Shown: positions 43,944 to 52,353 of the stretch, piece after piece
Layout of the letters: every line of letters starts with the position of its first letter
Position numbering within the stretch: position 1 is the stretch's first letter
From: Salinibacterium xinjiangense
GTDB taxonomy: Bacteria > Actinomycetota > Actinomycetes > Actinomycetales > Microbacteriaceae
Direction of reading: 5' to 3'
DNA: 64,000 nt
Assembly (NCBI RefSeq): GCF_014645015.1
Contig: NZ_BMLC01000002.1
Coordinates: forward strand, 372,001 to 436,000
Translations under genes and position numbers: made by a program
Notes under the pieces: generated by a model
Databases searched by the model: none
Seen by the model: only the letters and a program-made list of their open reading frames with translations
Told to the model about the DNA's origin: nothing

Positions 43944-44891
43944 CTAGAGGTTGTTGAGCGCACCCGTGCGGCGCACGGCTGCGAGGTACACGAACATGAT
44001 GACGATCGGGATAAGCGCAATGGATGCCGCGAGTGGCAGGTTGTTCGCAGCTCCCACGTTCGTGTACACGAGGTTGCCGAGAAGTTGGTTGGTTCCCCCG
44101 ACGATGTTGACGGTGATGTAGTCCCCGAGAGAAAGGGAGAAGCTGAAAATCGATCCGGCGATGATTGCGGGCCACAGCATCGGGAGTACAACCAGTCCCA
44201 GCGTTCGCCACGTCCTGGCGCCGAGATCACTCGACGCTTCGAGGAGGCTGTCTGGCACCCGCTCGAGCCCCGCGTAGATCGGCAGGATCACATAGGGCAG
44301 CCACAGGTAGCTCAACGTGATGACGGTTGCCGGAAGCCCATATCCTGGGCTTTCAATACCAAACGGCGCGACGACGAAGTCCCACAATCCGTCCTGCGAA
44401 AGCACCGAGCGCCAGGCGTAGGCCTTCACGAGGTAGCTGGCCCACAGGGGCATGAGTACGGCGATTACGAGTATGCGCTGCAGGCGTGGCGACGCTACTT
44501 TGGCCATGAAGAAGGCGATCGGTAGCGCAATGACGATGTCGACGATTGTCACGAGAATAGCGACGCCGACGGTGCGTAGGGTGACAGTCTGGTACAGCGA
44601 TCCCGTCACGACGGCGACGATATTGTCCAACGTCCACGTCTGGCTGATCTGGCCGGTGAAACTGTCGACAGTCCAGAGAGCCGTGATGAGCAGAGCGGCG
44701 AGCGCGGCAACATAGACAAGACCCAGCCACAACAGCGGCGCCGAGAGCAGCACGGCGAGCCTGAGCCTGGCATGTCGCGATAGGTAGGTCGATGCGCGTC
44801 TCGCCAGCGTGATGGATGGCGCGGCTACCCGATCGCGCGCGGGATGCGTCGGCGGGGTAGAGGTATCGGCCTCTGGTGCCTTGCTGGTCAT
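43944..44891 (-). CDS. potB: Polyamine-type ABC permease (PotB-like)
   Basis: 315 residues with a cytosolic N-terminal tail of about 45 residues and six membrane segments. The EAA motif reads LLEASSDLGARTWRTLGLVV, followed by LPMLWP; SLSLGDYITVNIVGG is typical of PotB. Its N-terminal tail is longer than in enteric PotB. A strong hairpin separates it from potD. Confidence 0.86.
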   Translation of the reverse strand: MTSKAPEADTSTPPTHPARDRVAAPSITLARRASTYLSRHARLRLAVLLSAPLLWLGLVYVAALAALLITALWTVDSFTGQISQTWTLDNIVAVVTGSLYQTVTLRTVGVAILVTIVDIVIALPIAFFMAKVASPRLQRILVIAVLMPLWASYLVKAYAWRSVLSQDGLWDFVVAPFGIESPGYGLPATVITLSYLWLPYVILPIYAGLERVPDSLLEASSDLGARTWRTLGLVVLPMLWPAIIAGSIFSFSLSLGDYITVNIVGGTNQLLGNLVYTNVGAANNLPLAASIALIPIVIMFVYLAAVRRTGALNNL

Positions 44892-44927
44892 TCTGACCCT
44901 CTCAACAGCGGGTGATGGCGGAACCGG

Positions 44928-44969
44928 AGGTCGGAGTTCGCATCCTCACCAGGATGCGGACTCCGACCT
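44928..44969 (-). terminator. Long hairpin between potD and potB
   Basis: Bases 44928-44946 pair with 44951-44969 (19 positions, one mismatch, 4-base loop). No T-tract follows on the minus strand. It most likely stabilises the potD message and reduces read-through into the permease genes. Confidence 0.65.
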
Positions 44970-44985
44970 GCTGGATCAGTCTGGG

Positions 44986-46188
44986 TCAGCCCTTGATCTC
45001 GCTCCACGCGGCCGTCCACTGCGAGTAGTCGGTGCACGTCACGTCGGTACGACCGTCGAGGCATTTCTCGATCGGGGTTGACCAGTACCAGAGCTTGCTG
45101 GCGAATTCCTCGTCACCCGCGTTGAAGGCCTCGCACGAGCCCTCAGTGCGAAACTCGCACGCGGCCTCATTCGACGGTGCCTCGCCGAAGTACTCGGTAG
45201 CCTGCGCGTTCGCTTCCGGGCTCGCGATGTAGTTAAGCCACTCGTAGGCGCAGTTGGGGTTCTTGGCCTCTGAGCCGATCATCCACGTGTCAGACCATCC
45301 GGTGGCTCCCTCATCGGGGAGGACGACCGCGGTGTTGCCTGTCGTCACCGAGTTCTGGATGACCTGCCAGGTCGTGCCGACAACCGAGTCGCCAGTTTCA
45401 AAGGCCTGGATCTCTTTGAGGTAGTCGGACCAGTATTCGCCGACGTTCGCGCGCTGCCCCTTGAGGAGGTCGACGGCAGCAGCAAGCTGGGTCTCATCGA
45501 GAGCGTACGGGTTCTCGATGCCAAGCTCCGGCTGGTGTGTCATGAGATAGACCGCCGCATCCGCGATGTAGATCGGCGAATCGTACGCGGTAATTTTGCC
45601 GGCGTATGGGGATGACTTGTCGAACACCACGTCCCATGAGGTTGGTGCAGGGCTCACGACATCCGTGTTGTACATCAGCAAGTTCGCGCCGTATCCGTGC
45701 GGGATTCCGTAGGACTTGCCATCGACGCTGTTCCACGATTGCATTTTCAGGAAGTCGTAGATGCCGTCATAGTTGGGGATGAGGTCTGTGTTCACGGGCG
45801 CCACGTCCCCGGCGGCGACGAGTCGAAGCGATGCATCGCCCGATGCCGCAATCACGTCGTACTCGCCGGTCTTCATGAGGCTGAAGGCTTCGTCAGACGT
45901 GCCATAGGTCTTCGAGGTGACCTCGCAGCCTGTGTCTTCCTCGAACGCGGTGACCCAGTCGACCGTGGGATCGTTGCTGCCGTCTTCCACGTATCCGGGC
46001 CAGGCGAGAATGGAGACCTGGCCTTCACCAGCACCGACCTCGTCAGCCGCGGTGGTGGGGCCGGCCGATCCTGACGTTGTGCCGCAGGCGGTGAGCACCG
46101 CTATGGAGGCCACTGCGACTGCCGCGAGCGCCGCTGAGCGTCGCGCCGAACCAGCGGTCATCCGACGCGACGAGTAGTTCAGGTTCAT
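44986..46188 (-). CDS. potD: Polyamine-type ABC substrate-binding lipoprotein (PotD-like)
   Basis: 400 residues. An N-terminal signal with lipobox LTAC (SAALAAVAVASIAVLTACGT) is followed by a PotD/PotF-like fold (VSILAWPGYVEDG, TYGTSDEAFSLMKTGEYDVI, YGIPHGYGANLLMYNTDVV, SPIYIADAAVYL). It is cysteine-rich at the C-terminus (AACEFRTEGSCEAF, KCLDGRTDVTCTDY), probably extracellular disulfides. Polyamine or a related amine is the likely ligand. It overlaps potA by 4 bp. Confidence 0.86.
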   Translation of the reverse strand: MNLNYSSRRMTAGSARRSAALAAVAVASIAVLTACGTTSGSAGPTTAADEVGAGEGQVSILAWPGYVEDGSNDPTVDWVTAFEEDTGCEVTSKTYGTSDEAFSLMKTGEYDVIAASGDASLRLVAAGDVAPVNTDLIPNYDGIYDFLKMQSWNSVDGKSYGIPHGYGANLLMYNTDVVSPAPTSWDVVFDKSSPYAGKITAYDSPIYIADAAVYLMTHQPELGIENPYALDETQLAAAVDLLKGQRANVGEYWSDYLKEIQAFETGDSVVGTTWQVIQNSVTTGNTAVVLPDEGATGWSDTWMIGSEAKNPNCAYEWLNYIASPEANAQATEYFGEAPSNEAACEFRTEGSCEAFNAGDEEFASKLWYWSTPIEKCLDGRTDVTCTDYSQWTAAWSEIKG

Positions 46189-47270
46189 CTCGATCTCATT
46201 TCTATGGGGGTTTTTTCAGAAGGGGCTGTGGGAGGGGTTGTTGGTGATTGAAGGGAGATGACATCGGCATCGCGCCATGACGCGGTGACCCGCGCGCCGC
46301 GGTCGTGATCGCTGAAGCGCTCGCGACCGTACGGGGCAAGAACGGTGATGCGCTGGCCAGCGTCGAGGTCGACCAGGATCCGAGTGTTGGTTCCGAGATA
46401 GATGACCTCGGCGATCGTCCCTGGCGCGGTGATGCCGTCGGCGGTGTCTCCCACGGTGAGTCCAATGCGTTCCGGGCGGAGGGAATGGGTTCCGCGGCGA
46501 CCGAGGAGCGCCAGCGATACAGCATCATCGAAGATATTGGATGTACCGACGAAGCTCGCGACGAACGGCGACACCGGCCGCTCGTACAGTTCAGCCGGCG
46601 TGCCCAGCTGTTCGATGCGACCGTTGTTGAACACGGCGATACGGTCGCTCAGGGTGAGGGCTTCCTCCTGGTCGTGGGTGACGAAGATGAAGGTGATGCC
46701 GAGGCTGCGCTGCAGTTCTTTGAGCTCGACCTGCAGCTGCTCGCGCAACTTGAGGTCCAGCGCGCCAAGGGGTTCGTCGAGAAGCAACGCCTTCGGTTCG
46801 ACCACGGTCGCCCGTGCCAGGGCTACGCGCTGGCGTTGGCCGCCGGAGAGTTGGGTGGGCTTTCGGTCGGCAAAATCCGCCAGGCGCACACGGTCGAGTG
46901 CTTCCCGCGCGCGGGCGTGTCGCGTGATTCGACTCATTCCTCTCACGCGCAGACCGTACGCAACGTTGTCGAGAACGCTCATATGAGGGAAGAGCGCGTA
47001 GTCCTGGAACACGGTGTTGACGTCACGGTCGAATGGGGCGACTGTCGTGACATCTCGACCGAACAGGGACACTGTGCCGGAGGTCGGCTGTTCGAATCCC
47101 GCGATGAGGCGTAACACTGTGGTCTTGCCCGATCCGGACGGCCCGAGCATGGAGAAGAACTCGCCCTCGGCGATCTGAAGATCGACACCGTCTACCGCGG
47201 CCATATCCCCGAACCGTTTGGTGAGCGCGGAGAGCTCGATCGCGACAGGGCGCGATGTGTGGTCGATCAC
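46185..47270 (-). CDS. potA: Polyamine-type ABC ATPase (PotA-like)
   Basis: 361 residues from a GTG with AAGGAGG 7 bases upstream. Walker A is GPSGSGKTT, signature QLSGGQRQRVALARA, Walker B LLLDEPLGALD and the switch FVTHDQEEAL. The C-terminal TOBE domain (HSLRPERIGLTVGD) is typical of the PotA/MalK group. First gene of the operon, divergent from a GntR regulator with 117 bp between them, which probably contains shared operators. Confidence 0.9.
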   Translation of the reverse strand: MIDHTSRPVAIELSALTKRFGDMAAVDGVDLQIAEGEFFSMLGPSGSGKTTVLRLIAGFEQPTSGTVSLFGRDVTTVAPFDRDVNTVFQDYALFPHMSVLDNVAYGLRVRGMSRITRHARAREALDRVRLADFADRKPTQLSGGQRQRVALARATVVEPKALLLDEPLGALDLKLREQLQVELKELQRSLGITFIFVTHDQEEALTLSDRIAVFNNGRIEQLGTPAELYERPVSPFVASFVGTSNIFDDAVSLALLGRRGTHSLRPERIGLTVGDTADGITAPGTIAEVIYLGTNTRILVDLDAGQRITVLAPYGRERFSDHDRGARVTASWRDADVISLQSPTTPPTAPSEKTPIEMRSR

Positions 47271-47387
47271 CGGTGATCCTCCTTGGCAGCCGTCTTCTCT
47301 GACGCCTGAAATGAATCATATGGAACTAGATGTTCAAATGGGAAGCAGGAATGTTACAGTCATGCATCAGCTTCGAGGTCGTGACCC

Positions 47388-48191
47388 ATGCCGCGCTCCA
47401 TCCGCTCGTCCAGTCTCGCAAGAGTCGCCGTGTTCGCTCCCCTGACGGGGTCGGGCAGGGCCGCCATCGTGGAGCAGCGACTCACCGATGCGATCGTGCT
47501 CGGCGTGCTCGACGACGGGGAGCGACTACCGCGCGAACTCGACCTGGCTCGCAATTTCGGTGTGGCCACCGTGACGGTGCGAGAGGCTCTCGAGTCGCTG
47601 CGCGAGAAAGGTCTCATCAGAACGACACGAGGTCGCGACGGTGGCAGCTTCGTCATCTCGGGCGGCCACCGCCACGCGGCGATCCTGCATTCCAGAGTGC
47701 GCTCGCTCTCTCGTGTCGAGTTGCGCGATATGGGTGTCTACTATTCAGCAATCGCCTCGAGCGCGGCCGAGCTCGCGGCAGACCGGACGTCAGCAGACGA
47801 TGTCGATAACCTCAGGCGCATCATCGGAACGATCGATTACGACGATGCCGGCGCGACTCGACGCGGCGAGGGCACATTCCACCTCGAACTTGCCGCACTG
47901 AGCCAGTCTGCACGACTCGTACGCGAAGAAGTGAGGCTCCAGGCCGAGTTCGGCCCACTCCTTTGGCTCAGCATGCACGATGTCGATTGCCGGAGTCGAT
48001 CCCGGGTTGCGCACGCGCGCATCGTCGAAGCGATCTCACGCGTCGATGGAGACTCCGCTCGACGACTGGTCGCGAACCATGTGGGCGATGCGCTTGAGTG
48101 GCTCGTAGAGCACAAGGCTGGACTGGAACGCGCGGCAATATCGTCTGTAGATCATCCCGATTCGGGTGACATGAAGGAGGCCGCACCATGA
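47388..48191 (+). CDS. GntR/FadR-family regulator (FCD type)
   Basis: 267 residues. The N-terminal winged helix has EQRLTDAIVLGVLDDGERLP, then RELDLARNFGVATVTVREAL and ESLREKGLIRTTRGRDGG. The C-terminal FCD-like helical domain is at about 110-250, with metal-ligand-like histidines in GTFHLELAAL and VANHVGDAL. It probably represses the divergent pot operon and its own transcript. Its stop overlaps the Cache-protein start (ATGA), which ties regulator and sensor production together. Confidence 0.87.
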   Translation: MPRSIRSSSLARVAVFAPLTGSGRAAIVEQRLTDAIVLGVLDDGERLPRELDLARNFGVATVTVREALESLREKGLIRTTRGRDGGSFVISGGHRHAAILHSRVRSLSRVELRDMGVYYSAIASSAAELAADRTSADDVDNLRRIIGTIDYDDAGATRRGEGTFHLELAALSQSARLVREEVRLQAEFGPLLWLSMHDVDCRSRSRVAHARIVEAISRVDGDSARRLVANHVGDALEWLVEHKAGLERAAISSVDHPDSGDMKEAAP

Positions 48192-49015
48192 CGGTTACGA
48201 CGAAGGGACAGCACACATCGCTCCCCGACCGTGCCACAACCGAGTGTCTCGATGCGGTGATGACGACGGTATGCGATCTCTTTGGGCAGCTCGATGGTTG
48301 GCGGGCGTCGATCGCCGCCTTCGACGAGTCGGCGGTTACGCGCACCAGCGCGGCGATCGACGAACTCGTAGAGAGGCTCGTCGTCGGCCCGTTATCGGAA
48401 CCGTCTGCGGCGATCATCGGAGCCGGGTTTGTCGCGCAACCAGGATTCGTGAGCGATGCATACTGGCATCTGGCGTGGTGGCTCGGTGAAGGCAACACGC
48501 TGCGTGCAGGCCTCGGTGATTCGGTGGGCGCGACTCGTCGCCTCGACGCTGAGACAAATCCGACATCCGAATCATTTCGCGATTACACGGCTCTCGAATG
48601 GTGGCGGGTGCCCGAACGGACAAGGTACCGCCACGTCACGGGCCCCTATGTCGACTACCTGTGCACAGACGACTACACGCTCACGCTCTCCACTCCGGTG
48701 TATGCCGATGACAGACTGCTCGGAATGGTCGGCGTTGACATCTACGTCAAGCGAATCGAGTCGATTCTCATGCCATGGCTGCTCGGGATCGGTGCTGTGG
48801 CGACGATCGTCAACGCATCGGGCAGGGTCGTCGCGTCGACAGATCCGCACCGCGCGGCGGGGTCGATCCTGCGCATCGACGGACTGGGGGAATACCTGCA
48901 CGCGCGTGTGCGCGACGAGGCTGGGAGTGGCTCGAATAGAGCCGTGAGGCTGGCTAGCGGCGGAATGGTGTACGACTGCGTCGGCACCACACTGGCCCTC
49001 GTCGTCGGGCATTGA
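48188..49015 (+). CDS. Stand-alone cytosolic Cache-domain (PDC sensor) protein
   Basis: 275 residues. A Cache-like ligand pocket is suggested by LEWWRVPERTRYRHVTGPYV, DYLCTDDYTLTLSTPVYADD and LLGMVGVDIYVKRIESIL, the Y/W/R...D pattern of amine- and amino-acid-sensing dCache domains. A membrane-distal-like helical N-terminus (ATTECLDAVMTTVCDLFGQL) precedes it. A second small lobe follows (VATIVNASGRVVASTDP). Cache domains normally sit outside the cell between two membrane helices, but here no signal peptide or membrane segment is present and there is no output domain. Coupled to the GntR regulator and facing the pot operon, it may sense the imported amine inside the cell. Confidence 0.75.
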   Translation: MTVTTKGQHTSLPDRATTECLDAVMTTVCDLFGQLDGWRASIAAFDESAVTRTSAAIDELVERLVVGPLSEPSAAIIGAGFVAQPGFVSDAYWHLAWWLGEGNTLRAGLGDSVGATRRLDAETNPTSESFRDYTALEWWRVPERTRYRHVTGPYVDYLCTDDYTLTLSTPVYADDRLLGMVGVDIYVKRIESILMPWLLGIGAVATIVNASGRVVASTDPHRAAGSILRIDGLGEYLHARVRDEAGSGSNRAVRLASGGMVYDCVGTTLALVVGH

Positions 49016-49037
49016 GCACATCCTGGGGGTCACGACC

Positions 49038-49784
49038 GTGATCACCGTGGGCGTTGATCTGGCGGCGGAGCCGAAGAAGACGGCGATCGCCGTCGTCGAA
49101 TGGGCCGGGTCGAGGGCGGTTGTGCTGCAACTGCAGCTGGGGGTCACCGATTCAGAGATCGTCGACATGTCGGTCGACGCCGCGAAAATCGGCATCGATT
49201 GCCCGTTCGGGTGGCCCGACGAGTTTGTGGATTTCATCGTCGCTCACTCGCGCGGAGAGATCGCTCCACGGGAACTGGCCGGATCAGACTGGCGCCGTCG
49301 GCTGGCCTATCGCGACACTGACCGGTTCGTCAGGGAGCAGGTCGGCCGGTGGCCGCTCAGCGTGTCAACCGACCGGCTCGGTCTGACGGCGATGCACTGT
49401 TCGGAGTTGCTCGCCGCCTTCGAGGCTGACGGGAACGTCGTCGTCGACCGGTCGGGAGAGGGGCGATTCGTCGAGGTCTATCCGGGGGCTGCGCTGCGGG
49501 TCTGGGGCATTTCCGTCGACGGCTACAAGACCGAACTGCCCGCGCGAGCCTCTGCCACCGCGCACCTTCGAGCCGCCGCGCCATGGCTCGACCTGAGGGA
49601 TGAACACGTCGCCCTCATGTCGAGTTCTGATGATGCCTTCGACGCGGTCGTCGCCGCATTCATCTCCCGGGCAGCCGCGCAGGGCTCGACGTACGGCATT
49701 CCAGAGCAGTCTCGCGAGCGGTCGGCACGAGAGGGATGGATGGCCCTTCCCTCGCGCCCGATCACGACGCTTGTCGGCCCCTGA
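49038..49784 (+). CDS. DUF429 family protein (RNase H-like fold)
   Basis: 248 residues from a GTG. The DUF429 pattern is GVDLAAEPKKTAIAVVEW at the N-terminus, KIGIDCPFGWPDEF, a central YRDTDRFVREQ, the EVYPGAALRVWGI motif and a terminal EGWMALP. The family has an RNase H-like fold with acidic residues (D of GVDLA, D of GIDCPFG, D of DAFDAVVAAF). Its function is not established. It follows the Cache gene by 22 bp and may be co-transcribed, though a functional link is uncertain. Confidence 0.82.
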   Translation: MITVGVDLAAEPKKTAIAVVEWAGSRAVVLQLQLGVTDSEIVDMSVDAAKIGIDCPFGWPDEFVDFIVAHSRGEIAPRELAGSDWRRRLAYRDTDRFVREQVGRWPLSVSTDRLGLTAMHCSELLAAFEADGNVVVDRSGEGRFVEVYPGAALRVWGISVDGYKTELPARASATAHLRAAAPWLDLRDEHVALMSSSDDAFDAVVAAFISRAAAQGSTYGIPEQSRERSAREGWMALPSRPITTLVGP

Positions 49785-49982
49785 GTCGACCCGTTGCGCA
49801 ACGCACTCCCAGCCTCTAAGCTGCGGCGCTGCGGGGCCAAAAGCAACGGATAACGCGGCGAAAGGGCCGCTGCAAGAACGCTTCCGGCATTATAGACATG
49901 CTGGCCCCCTCGATTGGGACATTGTCAGCGCAGTCTGCACGGGAGATCATCGTTCTATGTCGATCTACAGGGTCACGGCGGC

Positions 49983-50771
49983 GTGAACGCGGTGGACGAG
50001 CGCGTTCGATCGCAGCTGGCCACCGACCTGCCCGGCGCGTCAGCACGCGGTGAGATCGTCGCGTTCTATCAGCCGCAGATCGACATCGCCAGCGGAGCCG
50101 TCGTGGGAGCCGAAGCGCTCAGCCGGTGGTTCCACCCACGGCTCGGGCTGGTCTGCCCCACGGTCTTCATCCCGTTGGCTGAGGCCCGGGGTAGCATCGT
50201 CGAGATCGGCGATCATATGCTGAACGCCGCGTGCGAGTTCGGCGTCTCGAGTGCTCGCGGAGGCGCTGCGATTGACATCTCGGTCAATGTTTCTGCCATC
50301 CAGCTGCGCGACGGGAATTTCGCGGCAAAAGCACTCCAGACCGCCACCCATCACGGCCTGGATGCTCGCCAGCTCACCATCGAGATCACCGAAAGCCAGG
50401 CCGTGCAGAACATCGCCGCGGTGGGAGACAGCTTCGACCTCCTGCGCCTTGCCGGCGTGACAGTCTCGATCGACGATTTCGGCCGCGGCCAGTCATCGGT
50501 CGACCAGTTACTCGCTCTGCAGGCGAACGAGCTCAAGATCGACCAGAGCCTGGTCCAGAATTGCGCCGCAGATTCCCGCACCCTGCTCGCCGCGGTCATA
50601 TCCTTCGCTCATGACAAAGGGCTGCGTGTCGTGGCTGAGGGGGTCGAGACGCCCGCGCAACTCGCTGCGATGACTGTGCTCGGCTGCGATCGAGCACAGG
50701 GGTATCTCATGGGACGCGCGATGCCCGCCCGCGCCTTCGACGAGTTCATCACCGCTTCACGGTCGCTGTGA
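49983..50771 (+). CDS. EAL-domain c-di-GMP phosphodiesterase
   Basis: About 262 residues from a GTG at 49983, essentially a bare EAL domain. The motifs for catalysis are present: AEALSRW (E44), the metal-binding asparagine in DISVNVSAIQLRD, EITES, SIDDFGRGQSS (the DD pair), NELKIDQSLV (lysine), VVAEGVET and DRAQGYLMGRAMP (glutamine). It should hydrolyse c-di-GMP in the cytosol. There is no sensor domain, so activity is probably set by a partner. Its stop overlaps the kinase start (TGATG), which suggests that the adjacent Ser/Thr kinase is that partner. Confidence 0.9.
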   Translation: MNAVDERVRSQLATDLPGASARGEIVAFYQPQIDIASGAVVGAEALSRWFHPRLGLVCPTVFIPLAEARGSIVEIGDHMLNAACEFGVSSARGGAAIDISVNVSAIQLRDGNFAAKALQTATHHGLDARQLTIEITESQAVQNIAAVGDSFDLLRLAGVTVSIDDFGRGQSSVDQLLALQANELKIDQSLVQNCAADSRTLLAAVISFAHDKGLRVVAEGVETPAQLAAMTVLGCDRAQGYLMGRAMPARAFDEFITASRSL

Positions 50772-51619
50772 TGCCGCACAACCAGCGCATCACCGACGCG
50801 CCGCTGCTGCTCAACCGCTACCGGCCACTGAGGATCCTCGCCCGCGGAGGTTCATCGTCGGTCTATCGCGGTCGCGACGAGATTCTCGGGCGGGATGTCG
50901 CCATCAAACTCTTCAACGCCGGTGCGATCGCGGATATCAGGAAACAGCAGGAGGAACTGAGGATGCTCGCAAGCCTCAGTCACCATGGCGTCGTTGCCGT
51001 CATCGACGCGGGGATCGACGACTCGACGCCGACCGATCCTCGTCCCTTCATCGTCATGGAACTCGTGCGGGGGATCACCGTGCGCCAGGCCATCGCGGGC
51101 CGCGAGCTCTCGGCGCGCGAGATCGGCGAGATCGGTTTCGAGATCGCCGAGGTTCTGGAGTACATCCACCACCGGGGGGTGATCCACCGTGATATCACGC
51201 CCTCCAACATCATGCTCGTCGACTACGGAACCCAGCATTCCCGGCCGCGGGCGCGGCTCACCGACTTCGGGATATCCATCGACACTCTGTCCCATAAGAA
51301 CGAGTCGGAAGAGCTGTTCGGCACGATCGCCTACGTGAGCCCCGAGCAGGCGCTGAATGAGCCGCTCGGGCCCGCATCCGACATCTATTCGCTCGGTCTC
51401 GTGCTGATCGAGTGCTTTGCCCGAGAGGTCGCGTTTCCGGGGACCCCTGTCGTCTCGGCTGTCGCCCGCATGACGCGTGACCCCGAGATTCCGCCATGGG
51501 TCGACGCGAGACTGTCGCCGATACTCGCATCGATGACGCTGCGCGAACCCGATGGTCGGCCCTCGGCCGGGGCGCTGATCGAGGCGCTCAGGGCAGCCCT
51601 GCGCGCCTCGCGCGACTGA
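50771..51619 (+). CDS. Hanks-type Ser/Thr protein kinase, soluble
   Basis: 282 residues, one kinase domain with no membrane helix or PASTA repeats. The glycine loop is ARGGSSSVYRGRD, the ATP lysine is in VAIKLF and the catalytic loop is VIHRDITPSNIML (about 138-150). The DFG is in LTDFGIS (about 165), followed by GTIAYVSPEQA and DIYSLGLVLIE. The HRD lysine is replaced by threonine (HRDIT instead of HRDIK); D and N are kept, so activity may be altered but is not excluded. It is translationally coupled to the EAL gene. Substrates could be the EAL protein or the downstream cyclase. Confidence 0.9.
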   Translation: MPHNQRITDAPLLLNRYRPLRILARGGSSSVYRGRDEILGRDVAIKLFNAGAIADIRKQQEELRMLASLSHHGVVAVIDAGIDDSTPTDPRPFIVMELVRGITVRQAIAGRELSAREIGEIGFEIAEVLEYIHHRGVIHRDITPSNIMLVDYGTQHSRPRARLTDFGISIDTLSHKNESEELFGTIAYVSPEQALNEPLGPASDIYSLGLVLIECFAREVAFPGTPVVSAVARMTRDPEIPPWVDARLSPILASMTLREPDGRPSAGALIEALRAALRASRD

Positions 51620-51624
51620 CGCTG

Positions 51625-51885
51625 TTAGAGCCCTTCGGCGTCGAAGCCAGTGTCGACGTTCGACGTCAGGGTTTCGGGCTCGGCCTCGGCGACCTCGATC
51701 TGCGCCCAGACCACCGGCATTCCCGGGGAGAAGAGAATGTCCAGGCCCGGGCCTCCGCGCAGTGGAGGCACTGTCACATAGCCTCCACCCGCTTTGATTG
51801 CCTCGAGGATGCTGGCCTTCAGGGTGTCGATCGGAGACGGCAGGAAGTAGTCCCTGCCGTCTACGGTGAGCCGGTGAATGATCAT
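51625..51885 (-). CDS. Small conserved-looking unknown protein
   Basis: 86 residues: LTVDGRDYFLPSPIDTLKAS, then ILEAIKAGGGYVTVPPL, then LFSPGMPVVWAQIEVAEAE. The composition and the spacing of hydrophobics suggest a real beta-alpha-beta protein. It lies on the minus strand between the kinase and the DUF7882 gene, with its start divergent from the latter. I do not recognise a named family. Function unknown. Confidence 0.6.
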   Translation of the reverse strand: MIIHRLTVDGRDYFLPSPIDTLKASILEAIKAGGGYVTVPPLRGGPGLDILFSPGMPVVWAQIEVAEAEPETLTSNVDTGFDAEGL

Positions 51886-52033
51886 CGAAAGCCTGTCTGG
51901 TGGGTGGCGGTTAGCGGCTAACGCTATCGCTATTGGCCGGTCCGCGGTCGAACGCTGTCACAGCGGATCAGAGGCTGTAGTGTTCGATATCGACGGCCAT
52001 CCCAGAGCCGTGAGATCGACCGGAGGTCTGGCC

Positions 52034-52336
52034 GTGGGAATCCTGCACTACAGCGGGGAAGAATTCGAGTTCGATGATCGAATTCTCACCCATTTACAGG
52101 TTGTCATCAGCACGAAACTGCGTCGCAAGGAAGACTTCTTTCTCTCCTGGCCCGTGCCTGCGGATCGCGGAAGCGGCCGGCACGCCGTGTGGATAGACAA
52201 TGGCGTGCCGATCCATTTCTTCTACAGCGGCTCGCGCCACGTGTCTATCAACCGCGAGTGGCTCGAGTCGATGATCGCCGGCGCAGGCCGGGCATCCGGT
52301 CTGTTGTTGACGGATGAGCCGTCGCCACCGAGCTGA
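52034..52336 (+). CDS. DUF7882 family protein
   Basis: 100 residues from a GTG at 52034, chosen because GGAGG lies 7 bases upstream and because family members start here; the open frame extends further up without support. The pattern is ILHYSGEEFEFDDRILTHLQ, VVISTKLRRKEDFFLSW, WIDNGVPIHFFYSGSRH and VSINREWLESM. This small family is common in Microbacteriaceae and was often misnamed DNA ligase. No enzymatic motif is seen. Function unknown. Confidence 0.82.
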   Translation: MGILHYSGEEFEFDDRILTHLQVVISTKLRRKEDFFLSWPVPADRGSGRHAVWIDNGVPIHFFYSGSRHVSINREWLESMIAGAGRASGLLLTDEPSPPS

Positions 52337-52353
52337 AACGCACGACCGCTCCC

